Positions 8,656-20,100 of a stretch of DNA of 64,000 bases are shown one piece after another. The position numbers and the translations under genes were made by a program. How positions within the stretch are numbered: the stretch's first letter is position 1; the number at the start of each line of letters is the position of its first letter. Below the pieces are notes generated by a model. The model saw only the letters and a program-made list of their open reading frames with translations, searched no databases and was not told where the DNA came from. The DNA comes from Cyclobacteriaceae bacterium (GTDB taxonomy: Bacteria > Bacteroidota > Bacteroidia > Cytophagales > Cyclobacteriaceae), in NCBI GenBank assembly GCA_019638255.1, contig JAHBUD010000001.1:2604001-2668000 (forward strand). Reading direction: 5' to 3'.

Positions 8656-9759
8656 ATGAGGATTTTCAGCTTTATCGTTGGCTTATTTCTAATCAGTATA
8701 CTGAATATTGATGTTTTTGCTCAGGAGGACCGTTCCGACTGCGAGCAATCAATAACCTTGGCCAACGATGAATTTAACGCTGGAAGATTCTATGGGGTAC
8801 CAGCCATTCTTAAGCCATGCATCGACCGTGGTTTTTCGCGTGAGCAAAAACAGCGTGCATATACATTATTGACCCAAATTTATCTGTTGCAAGATGATCC
8901 AATTGCAGCTGGCAACGCTTACCTGGAAGTATTGCGGGCCAATCCTGAGTTTGAAGCGGATACAGCCATTCACCCGATAGACGTTGTTTACCTTAGCAAA
9001 AAGTATACGGCAGATCCGGTTTTCTCCATTTTTGGGAGAGCAGGTGGAAATACATCACCCGTATCGGTTATTCAAACAGTAAGTCCTTCCGGTTTACCCG
9101 TGGATAATAATTACGGATTGCGTGTTGGTTTTCAACTTGGTGGTGGATTTGATTTTAATATCAACCGTTCGGTGGCAATTAGTACTGAAATTGAATTTGG
9201 ATTCACGTCTTATAAAAAATCACAAACCCGTTTTGGTGATGATATTTTAAATGTAACGGCCAATCAGTCATGGGCAACCATTCCGCTCTATGTTAGGTAT
9301 ACGTTCAGCCATGGCAAATTACGACCATTTGGTTACGCAGGGTTTGCTGTGCAATTTCTAAATAGCGAGAAAGCCAATTTCATTTCGCAAAAGCGGGATT
9401 TATCTGAACAGTTTCCCTTAATTCTGCCGGAAACAGAGACAACTAATAGGTCATTAATGGATTTCAGAAACTCATTAAATCGTTCGATGGTGATTGGGGG
9501 TGGAGTACGTTACAAATACGGACTTGATTTTTTATTTGTTGATGTACGCTACTATGCCGGACTTTCCAACATTGTTGTCCCGACATCATCCGCTGATTAC
9601 ACAGGGGTATTGGTTGAACTGGGTCATGCAGACGATATGTTCAGGATAAATAATCTCTCCATCAGTATCGGTTATCTTCATCCATTTTACAAACCAAGGG
9701 AACTGAAGAAAGCCCGTACAAAGTCAATTCTAAGAGGTTTAAATAAATCATCGAAATGA
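8656..9759 (+). CDS. Outer-membrane beta-barrel protein with N-terminal helical domain
   Basis: 367 residues. Signal peptide about 1-22 (cleavage after VFAQ). Residues 25-115 are helical, TPR-like, and include two Cys (29 and 52) that could form a disulfide. From about 130 to the end alternating aromatic strands typical of an outer-membrane beta-barrel appear (for example GLRVGFQLGGGFDFNINRSV and SISIGYLHPF). It resembles the PorT/OMP_b-brl group. It lies 7 bases behind the nSTAND gene, and its last codons overlap the start of the lipoprotein gene by 4 bases, so the three are translated as a unit. Confidence 0.82.
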   Translation: MRIFSFIVGLFLISILNIDVFAQEDRSDCEQSITLANDEFNAGRFYGVPAILKPCIDRGFSREQKQRAYTLLTQIYLLQDDPIAAGNAYLEVLRANPEFEADTAIHPIDVVYLSKKYTADPVFSIFGRAGGNTSPVSVIQTVSPSGLPVDNNYGLRVGFQLGGGFDFNINRSVAISTEIEFGFTSYKKSQTRFGDDILNVTANQSWATIPLYVRYTFSHGKLRPFGYAGFAVQFLNSEKANFISQKRDLSEQFPLILPETETTNRSLMDFRNSLNRSMVIGGGVRYKYGLDFLFVDVRYYAGLSNIVVPTSSADYTGVLVELGHADDMFRINNLSISIGYLHPFYKPRELKKARTKSILRGLNKSSK

Positions 9760-11036
9760 AGGCTGGGCGTTTTTTTTCAAGATTCTTTTGGGTGATGAGC
9801 GCAGTGCTTCTCTGTACATGCGATACACAGAACAGTATCGATCCGGTTTTCAAAGATTACTTCATTAAATACTACGGTGAAGATGGCAACCATGAAGCAA
9901 AAGATTTTGCTGTCAATGACGATGGCACAATTATCATGGTGGGTACGGTAACCTTCGGACAAGGTTCTGTTTCAACCAGAAGGGTTTACGTTGTAAAAAC
10001 TGATCTTGAGGGTAATGAGCTATGGAATAAAACACTGGGCTCAGATTACAACGAAGTTGCCGCTGACATTGAACCCATTGTTGGGGGACCCGATGCTGGT
10101 CATTTTTTGGTTTTATCAAATTTCGATCTTACGCCTGATCAAAGAAGAATTCGCTTAACGGTAATAAATACAAATGGTGACAGTCTTAAAAGTTTTGTTT
10201 ACTCAATCTACTCGAGTCTTGAAGGGGTTTCCGTTACATCCATGAGTAACGGAACGGCTATTATTGCAGGTGTAACAACAGACATTGGAGCAAATACCGG
10301 TCTACCAATACCACCAACAGTTTTAGAGGACTTTATTATTTTTCGAGTACTAAATGATTATAGTATAGATATAACTTTAAACGATAGGATCGGTGGAGCC
10401 TATGAAGGTTCTGCAATAAAAGTTGTTTCTGTTGGTAGTGACTTTATTTATGCAGCATTTTCGGATGAATTGACGACCATTGGCAATATACCGGATAACG
10501 GTGTTTATGAACATAACTTTATCTTTCGCAGATTTGAAGGAAATCCAGGCAGCGTTTCAGCTTTGTTGTTTTCGGGGAGCCTCTCATTAGATGAAAAAAT
10601 GTCTGCTTTATCAAGCCGTCCATTGTTCGGTACATTTTGTGCTATCGGAACGCAGTCGGATTTAAACGGAGCTAACCGCAGGGCATATGCTGCTGTTGTA
10701 TCGAGTGCCCTTACTTCCATTCAAGCTGAGGGTGTTGTTTCTCCATCAAGCTCACACGAATATGAAGGAGTTGCTATCACAGCTGCCTCTACATCGTATA
10801 TGATGCTGGCCAATGAGATCAATGCAGCCGGAAGAAGGGATATTTATTTCAAGAAAATGTCTACCAGCTTGGTGCCTGAATTTGATCTCCGCTTTGGCGC
10901 GGTCGATAATGATGATCGGGGAGCGGCTGTTGCTGAGTTGCCAAACGGTGATATACTCATTTTAGGTACCATGCAATTGGCCGGTCAGCAGGATAAAATA
11001 GCTTTGATAAAACTGCGCCCTAATGGCACGTTTTAA
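9756..11036 (+). CDS. Lipoprotein with probable beta-propeller
   Basis: 426 residues. The signal peptide ends in a lipobox-like stretch (AVLLCTC), with Cys20 or Cys22 as the lipidated residue. The mature part has repeated blade-like segments such as VVKTDLEGNELWNKTLGSD and ends in DILILGTMQLAGQQDKIALI, as in delta-60-repeat or PQQ-like propellers. No catalytic motif and no T9SS sorting domain are seen, so it should stay anchored in the envelope. The ATG overlaps the barrel gene stop (ATGA). A 78-base gap separates it from the giant surface protein gene. Function unknown. Its place suggests a structural partner of the barrel or of the giant protein. Confidence 0.75.
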   Translation: MKAGRFFSRFFWVMSAVLLCTCDTQNSIDPVFKDYFIKYYGEDGNHEAKDFAVNDDGTIIMVGTVTFGQGSVSTRRVYVVKTDLEGNELWNKTLGSDYNEVAADIEPIVGGPDAGHFLVLSNFDLTPDQRRIRLTVINTNGDSLKSFVYSIYSSLEGVSVTSMSNGTAIIAGVTTDIGANTGLPIPPTVLEDFIIFRVLNDYSIDITLNDRIGGAYEGSAIKVVSVGSDFIYAAFSDELTTIGNIPDNGVYEHNFIFRRFEGNPGSVSALLFSGSLSLDEKMSALSSRPLFGTFCAIGTQSDLNGANRRAYAAVVSSALTSIQAEGVVSPSSSHEYEGVAITAASTSYMMLANEINAAGRRDIYFKKMSTSLVPEFDLRFGAVDNDDRGAAVAELPNGDILILGTMQLAGQQDKIALIKLRPNGTF

Positions 11037-11114
11037 CCTTGTAAATATTTTGTTTTTAGGGTTACAATTTTGATAATGCGTTATTAATTATCTATAGTCG
11101 GATATACTCTACCT

Positions 11115-14100
11115 ATGCCTCAACACTACCGCTTAATACTTAGGTTTTTGTTTCTTTTTGGGGCATTTTCTGCTTTTTCTCAGGCTCCAGTAACCATTAC
11201 GCAAGGTATTACTTCGGGTGGTGTGCCGGTATGCGTGGGGGGAAATCCGGTTAACTTAACAAGCATTGTCATTGCTGAAACCGATACAGGAGATGCATTG
11301 GATGATGATGCTATCGGTGGTCCGTTTGCTGACTGGATTGACATCACACTTATCTTGGGAATACCCGCTGATTTTCAGTTTGTGCCTGGAGTAGGTTCTG
11401 TTTTTTCAACCCCGGGTTCAGATGATGTTGTAATCAACTCATTCAACATTCTTGCAAATTCAATTGAGATAACATTTAGTGCCTTTAACAATACAGGCAC
11501 AGATAAATTCGATGCTATTATTATTTCAGGTCTACAGGTTCGTGCTGTTAGTGGCTCCGCCCAAACGTTAAACATTACCCGAACGGGTGGTACCGCCTCC
11601 ATTGAAGGCATGCCAAATGGAACTGTTGTTGGTGTTGTTACTAGTGTAGCGCCTCCAGCTTCATCGTTACTGGCAAGTGCCTCAGAAATTTGTAGTGGTG
11701 AGCCTGTAACATTCACAGCATCACCGGCAGGGCAGAGCAATTATGAATTTTTTGTAAATGGTTTCAGTGTTCAAAGTGGACCGGTAAACACATATATCAC
11801 CAATTCACTTACAACCGGACAAAATGTAACCGTAAGGATAACCAATGCTGCCGGGTGTACTGCAGAAAGTGCACCTGTTGCTGTAACTGTTAACCCCAAT
11901 CCTACGCCTTCGATTAATGGCCCTAATTCCGTTTGTGCCAATCAAGCTGGAGTAGTTTACAGCATTCCCTTAATTGTCGATAGAACATATTTTTGGGAAG
12001 TTGTTTCAGGGGGAACAATAGTTGGGTCAGCCACCAACAATTCCGTAACAGTTGACTGGGGTGTAGCAGGTACGGGTCAGTTGCGGGTTACCGAAACTAT
12101 TAGCGCTACCGGATGCGCTACTCAAACGCCTGTTTTTAATGTAATCATTAATCCGATCCCACTTCCTAACGTTGCAGGGGCTGATGAGGTTTGCGCTGAT
12201 CAAATTAGTGCTCTTTATTTATATTCAACTCCGGAAACCCCAGGCAATACTTATAACTGGATTGTTACAGACGGAACTATAACTGGCGGCTCTGGTACCG
12301 GCACCATAGGTGTCCATTGGAATAGTGCAGGAGTTGGACAAGTTTCTGTAATTGAAACTGTATCCGCAACAGGCTGTAGCGTTACTTCTTTACCATTTGA
12401 TGTAACAATACATCCGTCTCCAACGCCTGCTATCATTGGTTCAAACAATGTGTGCGCGAATCAAACCGGAGTTGTATATAGCACGGTTAACAATGCAGAT
12501 CATACCTATTCCTGGGCAGTTACTGGAGGAACTATAGTAGGTCCATCGACTAACAATAGTATAACAGTTAGCTGGGGCGTTGCCGGAGCCGGTACAGTAC
12601 GGGTTACCGAAACGATCACGGCCACTGGCTGTTCTACACAAACACCAATTTATAACGTAACGATCAACGCGAACCCAACCCCTGCGATTGTGGGGCTGAC
12701 CACGGTTTGCGCGGACCAGCCTGGCGTAGTTTACAGCACGGCCAACGTAGTTGGCAACAGCTACACCTGGACGGTTACGGGAGGGAGCATTACGTCAGGT
12801 GCGGGCACCAACAGCATCACGGTAACGTGGGGCCCAGCGGGTGCAGGCAGTGTGCGGTTGGTAGAGACGGTGATCTCCAGCGGGTGTTCTGTCACGACAG
12901 CGAACTACGATGTGACGATCAATGCGAACCCGGCCCCAGTGATCGCTGGGCTTAACACGGTTTGTGCCGGCCAGTCAGGCGTAGTTTACAGCACGGCCAA
13001 CGTAGTGGGCAACAGCTACACGTGGACGGTTACGGGAGGGAGCATTACGTCAGGTGCGGGCACCAACAGCATCACGGTAACGTGGGGCGCTGCAGGCGCA
13101 GGCACGGTACAATTACAAGAGACCATCGCGGCCACCCTGTGTTCGGTGACCACCGCTTTATACAATGTAACGATCAACGCGAACCCAACCCCTGCGATTG
13201 TGGGGCTGACCACGGTTTGCGCAGACCAGCCTGGCGTAGTTTACAGCACGGCCAACGTAGTTGGCAACAGCTACACCTGGACGGTTACGGGGGGCAGCAT
13301 CACCTCAGGTGCGGGCACCAACAGCATCACGGTAACGTGGGGCCCAGCGGGTGCAGGCAGTGTGCGGTTGGTAGAGACGGTGATCTCCAGCGGGTGTTCT
13401 GTCACGACAGCGAACTACGATGTGACGATCAATGCGAACCCGGCCCCAGTGATCGCTGGGCTTAACACGGTTTGTGCCGGCCAGTCAGGCGTAGTTTACA
13501 GCACGGCCAACGTAGTGGGCAACAGCTACACGTGGACGGTTACGGGAGGGAGCATTACGTCAGGTGCGGGCACCAACAGCATCACGGTAACGTGGGGCGC
13601 TGCAGGCGCAGGCACGGTACAATTACAAGAGACCATCGCGGCCACCCTGTGTTCGGTGACCACCGCTTTATACAATGTAACGATCAACGCGAACCCAACC
13701 CCTGCGATTGTGGGGCTGACCACGGTTTGCGCAGACCAGCCTGGCGTAGTTTACAGCACGGCCAACGTAGTTGGCAACAGCTACACCTGGACGGTTACGG
13801 GGGGCAGCATCACCTCAGGTGCGGGCACCAACAGCATCACGGTAACGTGGGGCCCAGCGGGTGCAGGCAGTGTGCGGTTGGTAGAGACGGTGATCTCCAG
13901 CGGGTGTTCTGTCACGACAGCGAACTACGATGTGACGATCAATGCGAACCCGGCCCCAGTGATCGCTGGGCTTAACACGGTTTGTGCCGGCCAGTCAGGC
14001 GTAGTTTACAGCACGGCCAACGTAGTGGGCAACAGCTACACGTGGACGGTTACGGGAGGGAGCATTACGTCAGGTGCGGGCACCAACAGCATCACGGTAA

Positions 14101-17100
14101 CGTGGGGCGCTGCAGGCGCAGGCACGGTACAATTACAAGAGACCATCGCGGCCACCCTGTGTTCGGTGACCACCGCTTTATACAATGTAACGATCAACGC
14201 GAACCCAACCCCTGCGATTGTGGGGCTGACCACGGTTTGCGCAGACCAGCCTGGCGTAGTTTACAGCACGGCCAACGTAGTTGGCAACAGCTACACCTGG
14301 ACGGTTACGGGGGGCAGCATCACCTCAGGTGCGGGCACCAACAGCATCACGGTAACGTGGGGCCCAGCGGGTGCAGGCAGTGTGCGGTTGGTAGAGACGG
14401 TGATCTCCAGCGGGTGTTCTGTCACGACAGCGAACTACGATGTGACGATCAATGCGAACCCGGCCCCAGTGATCGCTGGGCTTAACACGGTTTGTGCCGG
14501 CCAGTCAGGCGTAGTTTACAGCACGGCCAACGTAGTGGGCAACAGCTACACGTGGACGGTTACGGGAGGGAGCATTACGTCAGGTGCGGGCACCAACAGC
14601 ATCACGGTAACGTGGGGCGCTGCAGGCGCAGGCACGGTACAATTACAAGAGACCATCGCGGCCACCCTGTGTTCGGTGACCACCGCTTTATACAATGTAA
14701 CGATCAACGCGAACCCAACCCCTGCGATTGTGGGGCTGACCACGGTTTGCGCAGACCAGCCTGGCGTAGTTTACAGCACGGCCAACGTAGTTGGCAACAG
14801 CTACACCTGGACGGTTACGGGGGGCAGCATCACCTCAGGTGCGGGCACCAACAGCATCACGGTAACGTGGGGCCCAGCGGGTGCAGGCAGTGTGCGGTTG
14901 GTAGAGACGGTGATCTCCAGCGGGTGTTCTGTCACGACAGCGAACTACGATGTGACGATCAATGCGAACCCGGCCCCAGTGATCGCTGGGCTTAACACGG
15001 TTTGTGCCGGCCAGTCAGGCGTAGTTTACAGCACGGCCAACGTAGTGGGCAACAGCTACACGTGGACGGTTACGGGAGGGAGCATTACGTCAGGTGCGGG
15101 CACCAACAGCATCACGGTAACGTGGGGCGCTGCAGGCGCAGGCACGGTACAATTACAAGAGACCATCGCGGCCACCCTGTGTTCGGTGACCACCGCTTTA
15201 TATAACGTAACGATCAACGCCAGACCAAGCCCAGTTATAGTTGGTGCAAGTGCAGTTTGTTCGAACCAGTCGGGCGTGTCGTATTCGACAGCCAACATAG
15301 TTGGTAATAGTTACTTATGGGAAGTAGTAGGGGGTAGTATAACGTCAGGCTCAGGTACATCCTCTATACTTGTAACCTGGGGCAGTGCCGGAGTAGGTTC
15401 CGTTACATTAACAGAAACAATTTCGTCAACAGGTTGCGCGGTAACAACAACTCCATTGGTAGTGACCATAGATCCAAGCCCTACCGTGTTTGCAGGAAGT
15501 GATGAAGAAATTTGCCAAGGATCAACCTTCAATTTCACATCGCAGCTATCACCAGCAACAGCTACGAATTTCACAACACTTCTTTGGACCACTACTGGCT
15601 TAGGGATTTTATCAAATGAAACAACATTAACACCCACGTATGTACCAGGTCCTTTGGAGTTTGGTACAATCACCTTTACACTTACCGTATCGGGAGTTGG
15701 AACATGCCCAGTGGTTGATGATCAGATGATTTTAACCATTACACCAACCCCGGTTGTTGACGCTGGTAGTAATGCTGAAATTTGCCAGGGGAATTCATTT
15801 GCATTTTCGACACAAACCACATTGGCCTCTGTGACTAACGTAAGTTCTGTTAGCTGGTCGCACACAGGAACCGGAACGTTATTCAATAGCACTACATTAA
15901 CTCCTTTCTATTTACCTGGCCCTGCTGAGACAGGTACGATAGTTTTCACACTCCAGGCAAATGGTGCTGGGAGTTGTGCGGCTGTTACTGATTTTATGGA
16001 ATTGGTGATAACCCCTTCGGCTACAGTATTTGCAGGGAGCAATAGTGAAACGTGTGCCGGTGTTACTTTTAATTTTGCCACACAAGCTACACAAGCAACA
16101 GCTAATAATTTTGCTTCAATAAATTGGACAACCACCGGGGTTGGTGTTCTGACGAACGCAACAACCCTTACACCATCCTATACACCCGATGTGGCAGACA
16201 TCGGGAATATAACCTTTACACTTACCGCAACCGGTAATGGAAGTTGCCCATCTGTACAAAGCCAGATGGTTTTAACCATAACGCCTGCACCTATTATAAA
16301 TGCAGGAAGCAGTGAAGAAATATGTGAAGGGATTTCGTTCAATTTCACAAGCCAGTCAACACCGGCAACCGGGGCAAACTTTAGTTCATTGGCATGGACA
16401 ACCACAGGCATCGGAACGCTGTTTAATGGAAACTCACTGACACCAACGTATGTTCCATCTGCGGGTGAAACAGGCACCATCACCTTTACGCTAACAGCAA
16501 ATGGAAATGGAAGTTGTGTACCTGTTAACAGTGTGATGGATTTGGTAATTACACCACGCCCCATCATCAATGCAGGAGGCGATGCCGAAGTATGCCAGAC
16601 ATCATCGTTTGATTTTTCAACACGTGCTATTCAGGCAAGTGGATCAAATTTCAACAACATTTCATGGACAACAAGTGGGTCAGGAACATTGTCAGGTGAG
16701 AATACACTCACACCAACATACACCCCCGGTGTAGGAGAATTTGGTGTAATAACATTTACATTAATAGCTACCGGTAATGGTAGTTGTGTATCCGTACAGG
16801 ATCAAATGGATTTGACCGTAACACCTGTGCCTTTAGTTGACGCGGGTAGCACGGAAACGATTTGTCAGGGCGAAATATTTAATTTCGCCAACCAGGCAAG
16901 TCTGGCTACTGCATCAAATTTCGGTTCAATCAGTTGGTCGACTACAGGAATTGGCACATTATTCAACGCCAACACCTTAACCCCATTGTATCAACCCGGT
17001 GCTGGAGAAACAGGAACCATAGCTTTTACCTTAACCGTTAACGGTCTGGGTTCTTGCAGTTCGGTGAATGATGCTATGGATTTGGTTATAACGCCAGCAG

Positions 17101-20100
17101 CTATCATTCATGCAGGATCAGATGCCGAAACATGTCAGGATGTTCCATTTGATTTCAATACACAGTTTATCCCGGCATTCGGTTCAAATTATAGCTCACT
17201 GTTGTGGACAACAACAGGTAGCGGAATAATAACCGGAGAAAATACTTTTGCGCCTGTTTATACACCGGGTGTTGGTGAGACTGGCTCAATAACCTTCACC
17301 CTTACTGCCTTTGGTAATGGGGTTTGTCCGAGTGTTCAGGATCAAATGGTTTTATTGATCACACCTGGTTTAACAGTTGATGCCGGAAGCAGCGAAGAGA
17401 TTTGCCAGGGGGGTACGTTCAGTTTCACCAGTCAATCCACTGGAGCATCCGCTTCGAATTTCAGCAGTGTTTTCTGGACGCACGATGGAGCAGGGTCATT
17501 GTTCAATGCCAACACATTGACTCCTTCCTATTTTGCAGCGCCTTCAGAAACTGGTGTGGTTACTTTCACCCTGACAGTTTTTAGCCCGGGCAGTTGCGGA
17601 AGTATTGCTGACGATATGGAGTTGATCATTACACCGGCACCTGTTTCGCTGGCCGGCAGTGATGATGCTGTTTGTCAGGGCACCCCATCATTTGATTTTG
17701 CTTCACGGGGTACTACAGCATCGATAGCCAATGGCACCCTGGTGTGGTCGCACAATGGAACCGGAACCTTGAATGATGCAACAGCTTTAGATCCTGTATA
17801 CACCGTTGGTGCTGGTGATGTCAGCAACATTATAACCTTCACGTTAACGGTAACAAGTCCTTCAGCAGTTTGTGCTGTTGCACTAAGTACATTCCAATTG
17901 CGTGTTAATCCGCAAGCACTTGTTTCAGTGCCCAGTATTTTGGTAGATGTTTGTGAACCGGCATCGATACCGCTAACCGGAACAATAGGAGGCAGTGCCA
18001 CTTCAGGAAGTTGGTCGCCCCTGGTTGGTGATGGTACACTTTCCACCAGCAGCATTACAGGATTGACGATAACCGCATCCTATACAACAGCAATAACCGA
18101 TGTAGGAAATACATTGACATTCCGGTTAACCACCAACGACCCGGATGGTGCAGGACCTTGCGTGCCCGCGTTTATTGACGTGGATTTCAATGTTGCTGAA
18201 TCTGCAAAGGTAAATGCCGGTGCTGATTTCGATATTTGTGAGTATAACGATATTATCTTAAATGGTTCCTTCACAGGAGCGGCTACCTCCGTTACCTGGA
18301 CAGGGGGTACCAACAATTTTGACATTGCAACCAACCCGATAACTGGTTATACTTTATCGCCCGCTGAGCGTGCAGCAACCAATTTATCGATAACCTTTAC
18401 GTTAACCACCAACGACCCTCCCGGGGTTTGTCCGGCTGTATCCGATCAGGTAGTAGTGGCTGTACGGGATACACTAAATTTTGTGACAATTGTGGGGCTT
18501 GATCCTATCTACGCAGAAAACAATGATCCTGTAAATATTAATGGTGTACCAAGCGGTGGAACCTTTTCAGGACCTGGAATATCGGGAAATACCTTCTTTC
18601 CATCTATTGCTAACATTACCCCCGCAATTAATATTATAACCTATACGTATCAAGATCCTCTTACTGGATGTTTTAGTTCACCATCAAAGAGCGTGATAGT
18701 TAATCCAATTACAGATGTTGACTTCAGGGTTCAGACCGAGTTAATTGACCCATTGGGATTAGCTAATGGATATATTTGTGCTAATCAGGGGGATTTAATT
18801 TTGATTGAAGATCCAAATGTAGTTTTTCCAAATCTTACTGGGCTAGAGGCAGCTGAATTTACTAGTACTGACTTACCTGCTGGAAGAATATATTTTGATG
18901 GTACAGGTCTGCCGGAAAATCAAAAATTCAAGTTGAGAACGGATGGACTTGCGCCCCGTGTTTACTCAATAACCTATACTTATACGAATAGCTTTGGTGC
19001 TCCAAATCCAGTGACCCGTTTAATCCGAGTTACTAATGCCCCGCAGTCAGTTATTACTGTATCCAATGCTTGCGTTGATGAAGATATATTATTTACTCAG
19101 GCTTCTACAATTTCTGACCCAGAAGGGTACGGATCGTATATAGCAAATTTTTTATGGGAATTTGGTGACGGAAATGGGAGCACACAAATGACACCTACTT
19201 ATAATTTTGAAGCTTCGGGTTCAGGTCCTGGCCTTTACGATGTAACCCTTAAAGTAATCACCAACGAGTTATGCTCAAATACATCAACTCAACAAATTCG
19301 AGTAGGTGATGTTCCTACACCACTATTTACGTGGTCGGAGTTTTGTAACGGCAACGATACTAAGTTCACCGATCAAAGTACTTCCTTGGTGAGTGTTATT
19401 GAAAACTATACCTGGCAGTTTGGCGATGGGTTTTCGGTCAGCGGACCTAAAGATGGTACTATCGATCCTCCTAATGATAATGGCGGACGATCGGACAGCA
19501 CTTTCAATAATCCAACCCATCGTTACGATACACCGGGTCAATACAACGTTATATTAACAATTGAAACCCAGGAGGGCTGTTCAACCTCAATAACCCGAAG
19601 GATATCAATTCAAGATTTTGTTACACTTAATACACCCTATTTCGAAGATTTTAATTCAGGCCCTGGAACATGGGTTGCAACCAAAGCCAATAACGGATTA
19701 CAACTTGCCGACCTGATTGCATCCGATACCAGTTGGGTGTTTGGAAATATTACTGGTTCAATAATAAACAGCGAAGTGGGTTGGTGGACCGGTGGAAATG
19801 CAAACGCTTCAACAGTGGGGGCAACTTATTATAACAATGAAAAATCCGCTGTAATTGGACCGTGCGTGGATTTAGCACCAATTGCAAGACCTATGATTTC
19901 AATTGATTACTGGTCTGATCTTGAAGACCAGCGCGATGGTGCTGTACTACAGTATTCTGTTAATGGTGGTGTAGACTGGATTGCCGTGGGTGATATTAGT
20001 GGAGCAGGTATAAACTGGTATAATCGCGGAGCATTGGTTGGTAATCCGGGATTACAAAATATTGGTCAATATGGCTGGACCGGAATTCAGAATGGATGGA

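Noticed and set aside
12707..15205. Recurring 167-residue frames on the plus strand and 65-residue frames on the minus strand within the repeats
   Set aside because: They are alternate-frame images of the 510-bp units of the giant gene, repeated at exactly 510-base steps, with Arg/His/Gln-rich unlikely composition.
12661..15210. CRISPR array
   Set aside because: The unit is 510 bp, coding, contiguous and without spacers.
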